The notes: generated from the sequence alone by a model not told the origin. A DNA stretch of 64,000 bases from Lachnospiraceae bacterium (GCA_017518185.1 JAFWWB010000030.1:1-64000); one strand, 5' to 3'. Positions 8,206 to 16,315 are shown, counted from the first letter of the stretch. Program-made: numbers and translations.

Positions 8206-8258
8206 AGCGCCTCAAAGCCGGCGCGGGCTCCCCCGGGCTGAGCCCGGGAGCAGAAAAG
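8178..8258 (+). repeat. Dispersed 81-bp palindromic element, copy C1
   Basis: A full 81-bp unit in forward orientation, beginning inside the 3' end of the epimerase gene and supplying its TGA. It is followed directly by copy C2 with an exact 81-bp period. Confidence 0.92.
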
Positions 8259-8318
8259 GAAGATTTGCCTGACGGCAAATCTTTGAAGCGCCTCAAAGCC
8301 GGCGCGGGCTCAGAAAAG
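8259..8318 (+). repeat. Dispersed palindromic element, copy C2 (21-nt hairpin missing)
   Basis: A tandem copy identical to C1, except that the 21-nt GC hairpin (CCCCCGGG...CCCGGGAG) is precisely absent, leaving 60 bp. Its 3' end AGAAAAGGA, plus the following G, forms the AAAGGAG Shine-Dalgarno sequence of the next gene. Confidence 0.9.
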
Positions 8319-8330
8319 GAGTATTGAAGA

Positions 8331-9212
8331 ATGGCAAAACAGAGGATAATGCTGGGAAACACGGAGGTGGGAGACAATCCCATCCCCTATTTTATCGCAG
8401 AGATAGGCATCAACCATAACGGTGACCTTCAGGTGGCAAAGCGGTTCATGGACGCTGCCTTCAGCACCTGCTGGGACTGTGTGAAGTTCCAGAAACGCAC
8501 ACCGGAGATAGCGGTGCCGGAGGCGCAGAAGAACGTGATGCGCCAGACTCCCTGGGGAGAGATGACCTATCTGGATTATAAAAAGCACATAGAGTTCGGC
8601 AGGGAGGAATATGACTATATCGACAGCTACTGCAGGGAGAAGCCTCTGGCCTGGACCGCCAGCCCCTGGGATCTTCCCAGCCTGGAATTCCTTATGAAAT
8701 ATGACCTGCCTTTCATAAAGGTGGCTTCCGCCGGCAACGGCAACCACGAGCTCTTAAAAGAGGTCTGCGCCTGCGGAAAGCCTGTCATCATGTCGGACGG
8801 CATGAGCACTCAGGAGGAACTGGATGCGGCTGTGGAGATACTGGAAAAGGAAGGCAGGGGAGAGTATATACTGCTGCATACCAATTCCACCTATCCGTCA
8901 CCCGTGGATAAGCTGAACCTCTCCTATATGCACACCCTAAAGGAGCGCTACGGCTGTATCGTGGGCTATTCCGGCCATGAGCAGAACCTGGAGCCTTCGG
9001 TGGTGGCGGCGGCCATGGGAGCAAAGGTGATCGAGCGCCATGTGACCCTGAGTCATGATATGTGGGGGACGGACCAGAAGGCGAGTCTTGAGGTTAACGC
9101 CATGCACATGCTCTACCACAGATGCGCCGATATCTATAAGATGATGGGAGACGGGGTCAAGACCCTGGATGAGGGTGAGCTGAAGGTCAGGGAAAAACTT
9201 AAGGGGAACTGA
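8331..9212 (+). CDS. NeuB-family sialic/nonulosonic acid synthase-like protein without SAF domain
   Basis: This 293-residue protein has the NeuB TIM barrel: FIAEIGINHNGD at the N-terminus, CVKFQKRTP, TASPWD, IKVASA, LHTNSTYPSP, GYSGHE and VIERHVTL. These are the PEP- and metal-binding landmarks of N-acetylneuraminate/legionaminate/pseudaminate synthases. It stops before the usual C-terminal antifreeze-like (SAF) domain, so it is ~50 residues short of standard NeuB. The SAF domain normally helps close the active site of the partner subunit, so activity or substrate may differ. Its ribosome site AAAGGAG, 9 nt before the ATG, is formed by the end of repeat copy C2. Confidence 0.8.
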   Translation: MAKQRIMLGNTEVGDNPIPYFIAEIGINHNGDLQVAKRFMDAAFSTCWDCVKFQKRTPEIAVPEAQKNVMRQTPWGEMTYLDYKKHIEFGREEYDYIDSYCREKPLAWTASPWDLPSLEFLMKYDLPFIKVASAGNGNHELLKEVCACGKPVIMSDGMSTQEELDAAVEILEKEGRGEYILLHTNSTYPSPVDKLNLSYMHTLKERYGCIVGYSGHEQNLEPSVVAAAMGAKVIERHVTLSHDMWGTDQKASLEVNAMHMLYHRCADIYKMMGDGVKTLDEGELKVREKLKGN

Positions 9213-9214
9213 GC

Positions 9215-10567
9215 ATGGAAAAGGATCTGTTCGAGGGCCTGGACGAAAAAGAGGCCAGGGCCCTGCTGACATCCCTTGCGGGGGATTACTGCGATAAGTA
9301 TCATAAGAAGAAAGAGTATGAAAAGGGTGACCGCATACCCTACGGCGGAAGGGTATATGACCGGAGGGAGATGGAGAATCTGGTGGATTCTTCCCTGGAA
9401 TTCTGGCTTACCGCGGGACATTATGTGCGGGAGTTTGAGGAACGTTTCGGGAAATGGCTGGGAGTAAGATACGTATCCCTGGTGAATTCCGGATCCTCCG
9501 CGAACCTTCTGGCCTTTATGGCCCTGACATCTCCGCTTCTGAAGGAGAGGGCGGTAAAGCCCGGGGACGAGGTCATAACCGTTGCCTGCGGTTTTCCGAC
9601 GACCGTGAGCCCCATCCTCCAGTACGGGGCGGTGCCTGTTTTTCTTGACGTAAAGATCCCGCAGTACAACATAGACGTATCCGCTCTTGAGGAGGCTTAT
9701 GTCCCGGGAAAGACAAAGGCGGTCATGATAGCCCATACCCTGGGGAATCCCTTTGACATAAAGGCCGTAAAGGAATTCTGTGACAGGTACGGACTGTGGC
9801 TCGTGGAGGACAACTGCGATGCACTGGGCAGTGAATACGAGCTGGGCGGACTGAAGGGAAAGACCGGAAGCTTCGGGCATATCGCCAGCTCCAGCTTTTA
9901 TCCTCCCCATCACATGACCATGGGAGAGGGCGGCGCGGTTTATACCAACGACGCGCTGCTTCACCGTATAGTGCGCTCCCTCAGGGACTGGGGAAGGGAC
10001 TGCGTATGCGAGCCCGGTGAGGACGGCCGCTGCGGACACCGCTATGACGGCCAGTACGGACAGCTGCCGAAGGGCTATGACCATAAATACGTGTATTCCC
10101 ATCTGGGCTATAACCTTAAGCTTACGGACATGCAGGCCGCGGTGGGTCTGGCCCAGCTGGACAAGATAGATGATTTTACAAAGAGGCGCAGGGAAAACCA
10201 TGCGTACCTTTACAGCGCGCTGGAGGATCTTCAGGATCGTTTCGTGCTCCCCGAGGCGGCAGAGGGCAGCAGCCCCTCCTGGTTCGGCTTCATGCTGCTG
10301 TGCAGGGAGGGCGTGTCAAGGGAGCAGTGCGTAAGATTCCTGGAGGGAGAGGGCATACAGACCAGGATGCTCTTTTCCGGCAATCTGATAAAGCATCCCT
10401 GTTTTGATGAGTACCGGGGCAAAGGCGGCTACCGTGTGGCCGGGGAGCTGGCGGATACTGAAAAGATAATGAACGGCGGCTTCTGGCTGGGAGTGTATCC
10501 CGGCATGCAGAAGGGCATGCTGGATACCATGGCGGAGGCCCTGCACAGATTTTCGGAGAAGAACTGA
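9215..10567 (+). CDS. rfbH: RfbH-like CDP-4-keto-6-deoxyglucose-3-dehydrase (E1)
   Basis: This 450-residue DegT/DnrJ/EryC1-fold enzyme has the E1-specific changes. In SFYPPHHMTMGEGG the PLP lysine of ordinary aminotransferases is replaced by His232, which makes it a PMP-dependent dehydrase. DCVCEPGEDGRCG holds the cysteines expected for the [2Fe-2S] cluster. The enzyme removes the C3 hydroxyl from CDP-4-keto-6-deoxyglucose on the way to abequose, paratose, tyvelose or ascarylose. The reductase partner (E3/RfbI) is not in the window. It begins 2 nt after the NeuB-like gene and overlaps rfbG by one base. The family is best known from Gram-negative O-antigens. Confidence 0.9.
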   Translation: MEKDLFEGLDEKEARALLTSLAGDYCDKYHKKKEYEKGDRIPYGGRVYDRREMENLVDSSLEFWLTAGHYVREFEERFGKWLGVRYVSLVNSGSSANLLAFMALTSPLLKERAVKPGDEVITVACGFPTTVSPILQYGAVPVFLDVKIPQYNIDVSALEEAYVPGKTKAVMIAHTLGNPFDIKAVKEFCDRYGLWLVEDNCDALGSEYELGGLKGKTGSFGHIASSSFYPPHHMTMGEGGAVYTNDALLHRIVRSLRDWGRDCVCEPGEDGRCGHRYDGQYGQLPKGYDHKYVYSHLGYNLKLTDMQAAVGLAQLDKIDDFTKRRRENHAYLYSALEDLQDRFVLPEAAEGSSPSWFGFMLLCREGVSREQCVRFLEGEGIQTRMLFSGNLIKHPCFDEYRGKGGYRVAGELADTEKIMNGGFWLGVYPGMQKGMLDTMAEALHRFSEKN

Positions 10568-11649
10568 TGGATTGGAAGGAATACTATAAAGGCCGGAGAG
10601 TGCTGGTGACGGGGCATACCGGCTTCAAGGGAAGCTGGATGCTCAAGCTGCTGGAGATCCTGGGAGCGGAGAGCTACGGCTACGCGCTTGAGCCGCCCAC
10701 ATCGCCTTCACTGTTTGATATCCTCGGACTTGGAGCGGCCATGGGCTCAAGGAGCCGCATAGCCGATATAAGGGATAAGGAACAGCTCATGGCTTTTGCC
10801 AACGAGATACAGCCCGAGGTGGTCATACATATGGCAGCGCAGCCCATAGTGCGCCGGGGTTATGAGGCTCCGGAGGAAACCTATTCCGTAAACGTGATGG
10901 GCACGGTCAACCTGCTGGAGATGGTGCGTTTTGAACGTACGGTGCGTTCCGTCATAAACGTTACCACGGACAAGGTGTATCTCAATACGGAAAGGGAGGA
11001 ACCCTACAGCGAGGAGGACAGGCTCTGCGGCACGGATCCCTATTCCAATTCAAAGTCCTGCTCGGAGCTCGTGACCTTCAGCTATATCAATTCCTTCTTT
11101 AAGGACAGGGGACTGCCCGTAAGCACCATGCGCGCCGGAAACGTCATAGGCGGGGGAGACTTCGCAAAGGACAGGCTGATACCGGACTGTGTAAGGGCTG
11201 TATGCGCCGGTACGGAGATAGTGCTGAGAAATCCGGATTCGGTAAGGCCCTACCAGCATGTGCTGGAGCCTGTATATTCTTATCTTGAACTGGCGGCGAG
11301 ACAGACCTTCGATCCCTCGCTTGCGGGAAATTACAATATCGGACCTGAAAAGGAAGACTGTCTCAGGACCGAGGATATGGCGGCGCTCTTCTGCAGAAAG
11401 TGGAACGAAAACCTTAAAGAGGGGATGCATGAGGCAGGATATGTCTGCAGGAGCGACGGGGGACCCAGGGAAGCGGGGCTTCTGAGGCTCGACTGCTCGC
11501 TGATAAAGGAAAAGCTCGGACGGAAGCCTGTGTGGAACAGTGAAACGGCTGTGGCAAAGACCGCGGAATGGACTGCCGCGTGGACGGGAGGAGAAGATAT
11601 CCGGGAGGTCACGGAAAGACAGATAAAGGAATTTCTGGACAGTATCTGA
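10567..11649 (+). CDS. rfbG: CDP-glucose 4,6-dehydratase
   Basis: This 360-residue extended SDR has the RfbG-type N-terminus RRVLVTGHTGFKGSWM. Further landmarks are MAAQPIVRRGY, INVTTDKVY, DPYSNSKSCSE (Tyr-x3-Lys), RAGNVIGGGDF and VRPYQHVLEP, all characteristic of CDP-glucose rather than dTDP-glucose dehydratases. It makes CDP-4-keto-6-deoxyglucose, the substrate of the upstream RfbH-like enzyme. It is the last gene of the glycan operon. The cytidylyltransferase RfbF that supplies CDP-glucose is not seen here. Confidence 0.92.
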   Translation: MDWKEYYKGRRVLVTGHTGFKGSWMLKLLEILGAESYGYALEPPTSPSLFDILGLGAAMGSRSRIADIRDKEQLMAFANEIQPEVVIHMAAQPIVRRGYEAPEETYSVNVMGTVNLLEMVRFERTVRSVINVTTDKVYLNTEREEPYSEEDRLCGTDPYSNSKSCSELVTFSYINSFFKDRGLPVSTMRAGNVIGGGDFAKDRLIPDCVRAVCAGTEIVLRNPDSVRPYQHVLEPVYSYLELAARQTFDPSLAGNYNIGPEKEDCLRTEDMAALFCRKWNENLKEGMHEAGYVCRSDGGPREAGLLRLDCSLIKEKLGRKPVWNSETAVAKTAEWTAAWTGGEDIREVTERQIKEFLDSI

Positions 11650-11680
11650 ATACAGCTTGATTTTTTCAGTTGCATGTGGT

Positions 11681-11810
11681 AACATCAGCTCATCTTTTGG
11701 AACATAAGTCGGTGCAGCGTTAGGCTGCGTCCACCGGGACATTCCCCGGAAAAGATCCTTACGCCGAATGACCTATAAGGAGGTGCCTGCGTATGAGCTG
11801 ATGTTTTTGT
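11681..11810 (+). ncRNA. Candidate structured RNA or long-range terminator upstream of recA
   Basis: A perfect 13-bp stem pairs AACATCAGCTCAT (11681-11693) with ATGAGCTGATGTT (11793-11805) and is followed by TTTTGTTTT, so the ends form an intrinsic terminator. The ~100 nt between can fold further: ATCTTTT/AAAAGAT, GCAGC/GCTGC under GGTG/CACC, CCGGG/CCCGG and CCTTA/TAAGG. I do not recognise the family; a 6S-like or other small RNA is possible, but the length is short for 6S. Near the 3' end lies a strong AAGGAGGTG followed, 7 nt later, by the two-codon frame ATG-AGC-TGA. A TTGATT-17-TAACAT promoter-like pair (11657-11685) overlaps the stem and so fits poorly. Confidence 0.5.
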
Positions 11811-11833
11811 TTTGCTGGATCTTAAAAAAACTG

Positions 11834-11862
11834 TTGACAAAATCGAACGTGTGTTTTATATT
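11834..11862 (+). promoter_or_regulatory. recA promoter
   Basis: TTGACA (11834-11839), a 17-nt spacer and TATATT (11857-11862). A LexA box fills most of the spacer. Confidence 0.88.
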
Positions 11863-11882
11863 ATTTAACGAACGTATGTTCA
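11844..11882 (+). promoter_or_regulatory. Two LexA (SOS) boxes at recA
   Basis: Box 1, CGAACGTGTGTTTT (11844-11857), lies between the -35 and -10 elements. Box 2, CGAACGTATGTTCA (11869-11882), lies over the transcription start region. Both match the Firmicute SOS consensus CGAAC-n4-GTTYn, with box 2 the stronger. Repression by LexA and DNA-damage induction of recA-recX is the expected regulation. Confidence 0.88.
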
Positions 11883-11904
11883 GGTTGGGATGGAGGATAT
11901 TAAA

Positions 11905-12984
11905 ATGGAAAGAGAAGAAAAATTAAAAGCACTTGAAGCGGCAATGGCACAGGTTGAGAAGCAGTTCGGCAAGGGGGCTGTGATGAAGCTGGGGGATCCC
12001 GCTTCGAAGCTCAATGTGGAGACTATCCCCACAGGTTCCCTGAGCCTGGATATAGCCCTTGGACTGGGAGGCATCCCCAAGGGCAGGGTGGTTGAGATCT
12101 ACGGTCCCGAGTCTTCAGGAAAGACCACGGTCACGCTCCATATGATAGCAGAGGTACAGAAGAGAGGCGGAATCGCAGGCTTTATCGATGCGGAGCACGC
12201 CCTGGATCCTGTATATGCCGCAAATATAGGCGTTGATGTGGATAATCTCTATATAAACCAGCCTGATTACGGTGAGCAGGGCCTTGAGATCGCTGAGACC
12301 ATGGTGAGATCCGGAGCCATGGACATAGTGGTGGTGGACTCAGTTGCGGCCCTTACTCCCAAGGCTGAGCTGGAGGGAGACATGGGTGACGCCCATGTAG
12401 GCCTTCAGGCAAGGCTCATGAGCCAGGCCCTCAGAAAGCTGGCCGGCGCCATAAGCAAGTCAAACTGCACGGTCATCTTCATCAACCAGCTGCGTGAGAA
12501 GGTGGGAGTGTTCTACGGCAATCCCCAGGTGACCACAGGCGGTAATGCCCTTAAGTATTATGCCTCCGTGCGTATGGAGATAAAGAGGGTGGAACAGCTG
12601 AAGAACGGCGGTGAGTTCACCGGTAACCGTACCAGGGCCAAGATCGTAAAGAACAAGGTGGCCCCTCCCTTCAAAGAGGCTGAATTCGATATCATGTACG
12701 GTAAGGGCATATCCTATGAAGGCGACCTGCTGGATCTTGCGGTGGATATCGATGTCATAAACAAGAGCGGCGCATGGTATGCCTACAACGGTGAGAAGAT
12801 AGGCCAGGGCAGGGAGAATGCAAAGCTTTATCTGGAGCAGCATCCGGAGGTCTGCGCCGAGGTGGATAAAAAGGTGCGTGAACATTACAATATCGGCGGC
12901 AGTCCCTCCGAGATAGATATACGCAATGAGGAGAAGCCGGAGAAGAGCGTAAGGAGAAGGTCGTCTGCGGCGGAAGCGGAGTAA
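11905..12984 (+). CDS. recA: Recombinase RecA
   Basis: The start at 11905 is preferred to the in-frame ATG at 11890 because GGAGG ends 8 nt before it, and [20 protein letters not shown] is a normal RecA N-terminus. The 359-residue protein has Walker A GPESSGKT, Walker [10 protein letters not shown], the L1/L2 DNA-binding loops ([27 protein letters not shown]) and the [10 protein letters not shown] strand. It catalyses homologous strand exchange and activates LexA self-cleavage. The regulator RecX follows 3 nt downstream, the classic recA-recX order. Confidence 0.98.
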   Translation: MEREEKLKALEAAMAQVEKQFGKGAVMKLGDPASKLNVETIPTGSLSLDIALGLGGIPKGRVVEIYGPESSGKTTVTLHMIAEVQKRGGIAGFIDAEHALDPVYAANIGVDVDNLYINQPDYGEQGLEIAETMVRSGAMDIVVVDSVAALTPKAELEGDMGDAHVGLQARLMSQALRKLAGAISKSNCTVIFINQLREKVGVFYGNPQVTTGGNALKYYASVRMEIKRVEQLKNGGEFTGNRTRAKIVKNKVAPPFKEAEFDIMYGKGISYEGDLLDLAVDIDVINKSGAWYAYNGEKIGQGRENAKLYLEQHPEVCAEVDKKVREHYNIGGSPSEIDIRNEEKPEKSVRRRSSAAEAE

Positions 12985-12987
12985 GCC

Positions 12988-13575
12988 ATGGCGAAGGAAA
13001 ATTTGCCTGACGGCAAATCTTTGAAGCGCCGGGGAGCCGGCGCGGGCTCCCCCGGGCTGAGGCCGGGGGCAGAAAAGGAAGATCTTGCCTTACGGGCATA
13101 CAGGCAGCTGCTGTATCTGCTGGATAAGAGGGATTATACGCATAAGCAGCTGGAGGACAAGCTGAAGAAGGGAGGATACTCTCCGGAAGAGCGCGCCGAG
13201 GCGCTGGGAAAGGTGACAGCTCTCGGGCTTGTCAATGACACTTCATATGCGAGACGTTATCTGGAATGCTTCGGGGGAAGGAAGAGCCTGAAGAAGATGC
13301 GCTGCGAACTGATGCAGAAGGGCATTGAACGGGATATACTGGATGAAGTGTTTTCCGAATATGAGGATGAGCACCCTGAGCGGGAAGAAACCGAGAGGGA
13401 GCTCATAATCAGAGCACTGGAAAAAAGGCACTTCAATCCGGAGAGCAGGGACAGGAAGGAGTTCGCTTCCCATATGGCATATCTTATGCGGAGAGGCTTC
13501 AGGTCATCGGATGTTTATGCAGTGATGAAAGTATTCGGAAGTGATGATGATCCCGCCGGAGCAGAGGGCATGTGA
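12988..13575 (+). CDS. recX: RecX regulatory protein with repeat-encoded N-terminal extension
   Basis: RecX binds RecA filaments and limits their growth. The three-helix repeats are recognisable from ALRAYRQLLYLLDKRDYTHK onward, including LGLVNDTSYARRYLE and RRGFRSSDVYAVM. The 195-residue product begins with residues 4-30 encoded exactly by an 81-bp dispersed repeat (copy D), which reads LPDGKSLKRR...SPGLRPGAEKE. A degraded beginning of a second unit follows (EDLAL region). Without it the protein would match normal RecX length. The start is fixed by the recA stop 3 nt upstream and a GGAG site. The extension is charged and Gly/Pro-rich, probably disordered. Confidence 0.9.
   Translation: MAKENLPDGKSLKRRGAGAGSPGLRPGAEKEDLALRAYRQLLYLLDKRDYTHKQLEDKLKKGGYSPEERAEALGKVTALGLVNDTSYARRYLECFGGRKSLKKMRCELMQKGIERDILDEVFSEYEDEHPEREETERELIIRALEKRHFNPESRDRKEFASHMAYLMRRGFRSSDVYAVMKVFGSDDDPAGAEGM
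12997..13077 (+). repeat. Dispersed 81-bp palindromic element, copy D (in frame in recX)
   Basis: Full 81-bp length, with a block change (CTCAAA to CGGGGA) in the second hairpin and GAAA for GAAG at the start. Positions 13078-13100 (GAAGATCTTGCCTTACGGGC) look like a degraded beginning of another unit. Confidence 0.9.
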
Positions 13576-13586
13576 TCATGCGGCAC

Positions 13587-13615
13587 TTGACATAACATCA
13601 AAAAAAAAATATAAT
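13587..13615 (+). promoter_or_regulatory. rny promoter
   Basis: Consensus TTGACA (13587-13592), a 17-nt spacer that is mostly A, and TATAAT (13610-13615). An ~65-nt leader precedes the ATG. Confidence 0.92.
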
Positions 13616-13680
13616 AGGCCTGTTGTGGTATCAACAGAAATTTTGTTTGCACAATGAAAATTTCATAAGGAGGTGCACCT

Positions 13681-15237
13681 ATGGAGTATCTTATAGGGGC
13701 AGCGATCGCTATAGTGGTGACACTTGTCATTGCCATACCTTTGACGGCCAGGCTTTCTGTAAATAAATATAAGCAGGAGACGGAGGCGAAGATAGGTAAT
13801 GCCGAGGAGAAGGCACGGACGATCATTGACGATGCACTGAAGGCTGCTGAGGAAAAGAAGCGCGAGAGCATGATCGAAGTCAAGGAAGAATCGATCAGGG
13901 CTAAGAGCGAGCTTGACAGAGAGCTCAAGGAACGGAGAAATGAACAGACCCGTTCCGAGAGAAGGATACAGCAGAAGGAAGAGAACATCGACAAAAAGAC
14001 CGAGGCGATCGAACGCAGGGAACAGAGTCTGGCACAGAGAGAGGAAAACCTCAACAAGAAGAAGGAAGAGGTTGAAAAGCTCAGTGCACAGCGCCAGCAG
14101 GAGCTGGAGCGTATTTCCGGATTGTCCTCCGATCAGGCAAAAGAGTATCTGTTGAAATCCGTTGAAGAAGCTGTGAAGCACGAGACCGCCATGAAGATAA
14201 AAGAGGCAGAGTCCCGTGCAAAAGAGGAAGCTGACAAGAAGGCTAAGGAATATGTGGTGACCGCCATACAGAGATGCGCGGCAGATCATGTTTCCGAAAC
14301 CACCATATCAGTGGTCCAGCTGCCCAGCGATGAGATGAAGGGCCGCATCATAGGCCGTGAGGGACGTAACATACGTACCCTTGAGACTATGACAGGCGTT
14401 GAGCTCATCGTAGACGATACACCCGAAGCCGTTGTGCTTTCTGCCTTCGATCCCGTAAGGAGAGAGGTAGCAAGGATAGCGCTTGAAAGGCTTATCGTTG
14501 ACGGCCGTATCCATCCCGCCCGTATTGAGGAGACGGTGGATAAGGCACGCAGGGAGGTTGACAACATCATGAAGGAGGAGGGCGAGGCTGCTCTTCTGGA
14601 ATGCGGGGTTCACGGGCTCCATCCCGAGCTTACAAAGCTCATCGGACGCCTTAAATTCCGTACCAGTTTCGGCCAGAATGCCCTTACCCATTCCATCGAG
14701 GTTTCGCAGCTGGCAGGTCTGCTGGCTTCCGAGCTCGGACTTGATGTACGTACGGCAAAGAGAGCGGGTATACTTCATGATATAGGTAAAGCCGTAGATC
14801 ATGACATGGAAGGTTCCCATGTACAGCTGGGCGCTGAGCTCTGCAGAAAGTACAAGGAATCCCAGACGGTGATCAATGCGGTGGAGGCTCACCACGGTGA
14901 CGTGGAGCCCCAGTCTCTTGTGGCCTGCATAGTGCAGGCGGCGGATGCCATCTCGGCTGCAAGGCCGGGAGCAAGAAGAGAGACGCTTGGTACCTATACC
15001 AACAGGCTTTCTCAGCTGGAAGAGATCACAAATTCCTTCAAGGGAGTAGACAGATCCTATGCGATCCAGGCGGGCAGGGAAGTGCGCGTCATGGTAGTGC
15101 CGGATCAGGTTTCAGATGACGATATGGTGATCCTTGCCAGGGATATCTCCAGAAAAGTGGAGGATGAAATGCAGTATCCCGGCATGATCAAGGTAAATGT
15201 CATCAGAGAATCGAGGGTAGTTGATTACGCGAAATAA
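13681..15237 (+). CDS. rny: Ribonuclease Y
   Basis: This 518-residue endoribonuclease starts with one membrane helix ([17 protein letters not shown]) and continues as a long charged coiled coil (~30-200). A KH domain follows ([15 protein letters not shown]), then an HD domain with [13 protein letters not shown] and AVEAHHGD (metal-binding His-Asp). RNase Y starts bulk mRNA decay at the membrane in many Firmicutes. The length matches the family. AAGGAGGTG is the ribosome site. It has its own strong promoter and terminator, separate from recA-recX. Confidence 0.97.
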   Translation: MEYLIGAAIAIVVTLVIAIPLTARLSVNKYKQETEAKIGNAEEKARTIIDDALKAAEEKKRESMIEVKEESIRAKSELDRELKERRNEQTRSERRIQQKEENIDKKTEAIERREQSLAQREENLNKKKEEVEKLSAQRQQELERISGLSSDQAKEYLLKSVEEAVKHETAMKIKEAESRAKEEADKKAKEYVVTAIQRCAADHVSETTISVVQLPSDEMKGRIIGREGRNIRTLETMTGVELIVDDTPEAVVLSAFDPVRREVARIALERLIVDGRIHPARIEETVDKARREVDNIMKEEGEAALLECGVHGLHPELTKLIGRLKFRTSFGQNALTHSIEVSQLAGLLASELGLDVRTAKRAGILHDIGKAVDHDMEGSHVQLGAELCRKYKESQTVINAVEAHHGDVEPQSLVACIVQAADAISAARPGARRETLGTYTNRLSQLEEITNSFKGVDRSYAIQAGREVRVMVVPDQVSDDDMVILARDISRKVEDEMQYPGMIKVNVIRESRVVDYAK

Positions 15238-15244
15238 GCATTAT

Positions 15245-15277
15245 CCCGGGGAAAGGAATCCCCGGGTTGTTTTTTTA
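15245..15277 (+). terminator. rny terminator
   Basis: CCCGGGGA/TCCCCGGG stem with a short AAGGAA-type loop, followed by TTGTTTTTTT. Confidence 0.92.
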
Positions 15278-15334
15278 TCAAGGATTGAGATGTAAAGATG
15301 TGCTTGTGGGCAGCAATTAATGGAGGGAGAGCGG

Positions 15335-16315
15335 ATGAAGAAGAAGAGGTTACTTGCACTGGTTCTGACGTTTGTACTGTTATTGAGCCTGGTACCGGAG
15401 TTAAATGTTGAGGCTGCGGGAAGGAAGTTATCAAAACCCGGCGGATTTCAGGCTTTCTGGTCGGGAGAATATGTGGGACTTGTATGGGATCCGGTGCAGA
15501 ATTCGTCGGGTTATGAGGTGATCGTAGCTAACAAGACCTACAATGCCCGAAGGGAAGAGTTTTATTTCCATCGCAGTATCATGACTCTTAAAAACGGTAA
15601 CTATACTTGTTCCTTTAAGCTTCGTGCGAAATCCTCAAGTTATTACTACTCTGATTCGGATTATTTTTACGGGACTATTACCATGAAGGCTGTTGATTAT
15701 ACATCGCCCAAGGGTATGATCAGCGCAGGTTACCTCAGTAAGGATGATCTGATCATGTATCTTAAGACATATTGTAAAAAAGGAAGCTATGAGGTTGAGT
15801 ATACGGATGAGTATACCAGCGTGATCTACACGGAAAAGGATGAAAGCAACAGCGGTTTTGGAAACGGAGCCAGTGAGGCAGCCGACGGGGCATTAACAGG
15901 CGGAGCGAATGCGTTGATGGAAAATGCGGAGGATCTTCTCCTTTACGGAGACCTGGATGATGCCTGGGAAGTTTTTAAGGAGGGAGCTCTCGAGGGAGCT
16001 GTCGGAAGCGGAGTGAGCTATGCCTTAAGAGATAAGAATAAACGTCTGGTATATGTATATAAAAAGGGTGAAGAAAAATTTGGGGTATATGGTATATCAT
16101 ATGAATACCTTGCCAAGAACCATTCTGCCCCTACCAGTGAAAATCTGAAGAATTGGTCATATAATAAGGATTATGGGGTGTATGTTCTTACGAATGATGA
16201 TTTCCAGAATACGTTTATAGCCAATTATGAGGTACAGGGCAGCGGAAACAATAAAAAATATGTTACATGCTATATGCCCCTCTGGATGACATTTGTTGAT
16301 TTTATGCAGCAGTAA
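15335..16315 (+). CDS. Secreted protein of unknown function with FN3-like N-terminal domain
   Basis: The start at 15335 follows GGAGGGAG; an ATG 15 nt upstream overlaps that site. A clear signal peptide (KKKRLLALVLTFVLLLSLVP, cleavage near VEAAG) begins the 326-residue product. Residues ~30-110 resemble a fibronectin-III-like strand pattern (PGGFQAFWSGEYVGLVWDPV, SGYEVIVANK). The middle has a Gly/Ala-rich helix pair (GASEAADGALTGGANALMEN), and the C-terminus is aromatic-rich. I do not recognise the rest. It is a single gene ending at a bidirectional terminator. Confidence 0.7.
   Translation: MKKKRLLALVLTFVLLLSLVPELNVEAAGRKLSKPGGFQAFWSGEYVGLVWDPVQNSSGYEVIVANKTYNARREEFYFHRSIMTLKNGNYTCSFKLRAKSSSYYYSDSDYFYGTITMKAVDYTSPKGMISAGYLSKDDLIMYLKTYCKKGSYEVEYTDEYTSVIYTEKDESNSGFGNGASEAADGALTGGANALMENAEDLLLYGDLDDAWEVFKEGALEGAVGSGVSYALRDKNKRLVYVYKKGEEKFGVYGISYEYLAKNHSAPTSENLKNWSYNKDYGVYVLTNDDFQNTFIANYEVQGSGNNKKYVTCYMPLWMTFVDFMQQ

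Noticed and set aside
8162-8383. Minus-strand small gene across the tandem repeats C1/C2
   Set aside because: The product is just the reverse-frame translation of the two repeat units; no independent evidence.
11657-11685. Promoter of the recA-upstream RNA
   Set aside because: The TTGATT-17-TAACAT match is moderate and would start transcription inside the closing stem, so it is not listed as a firm promoter.
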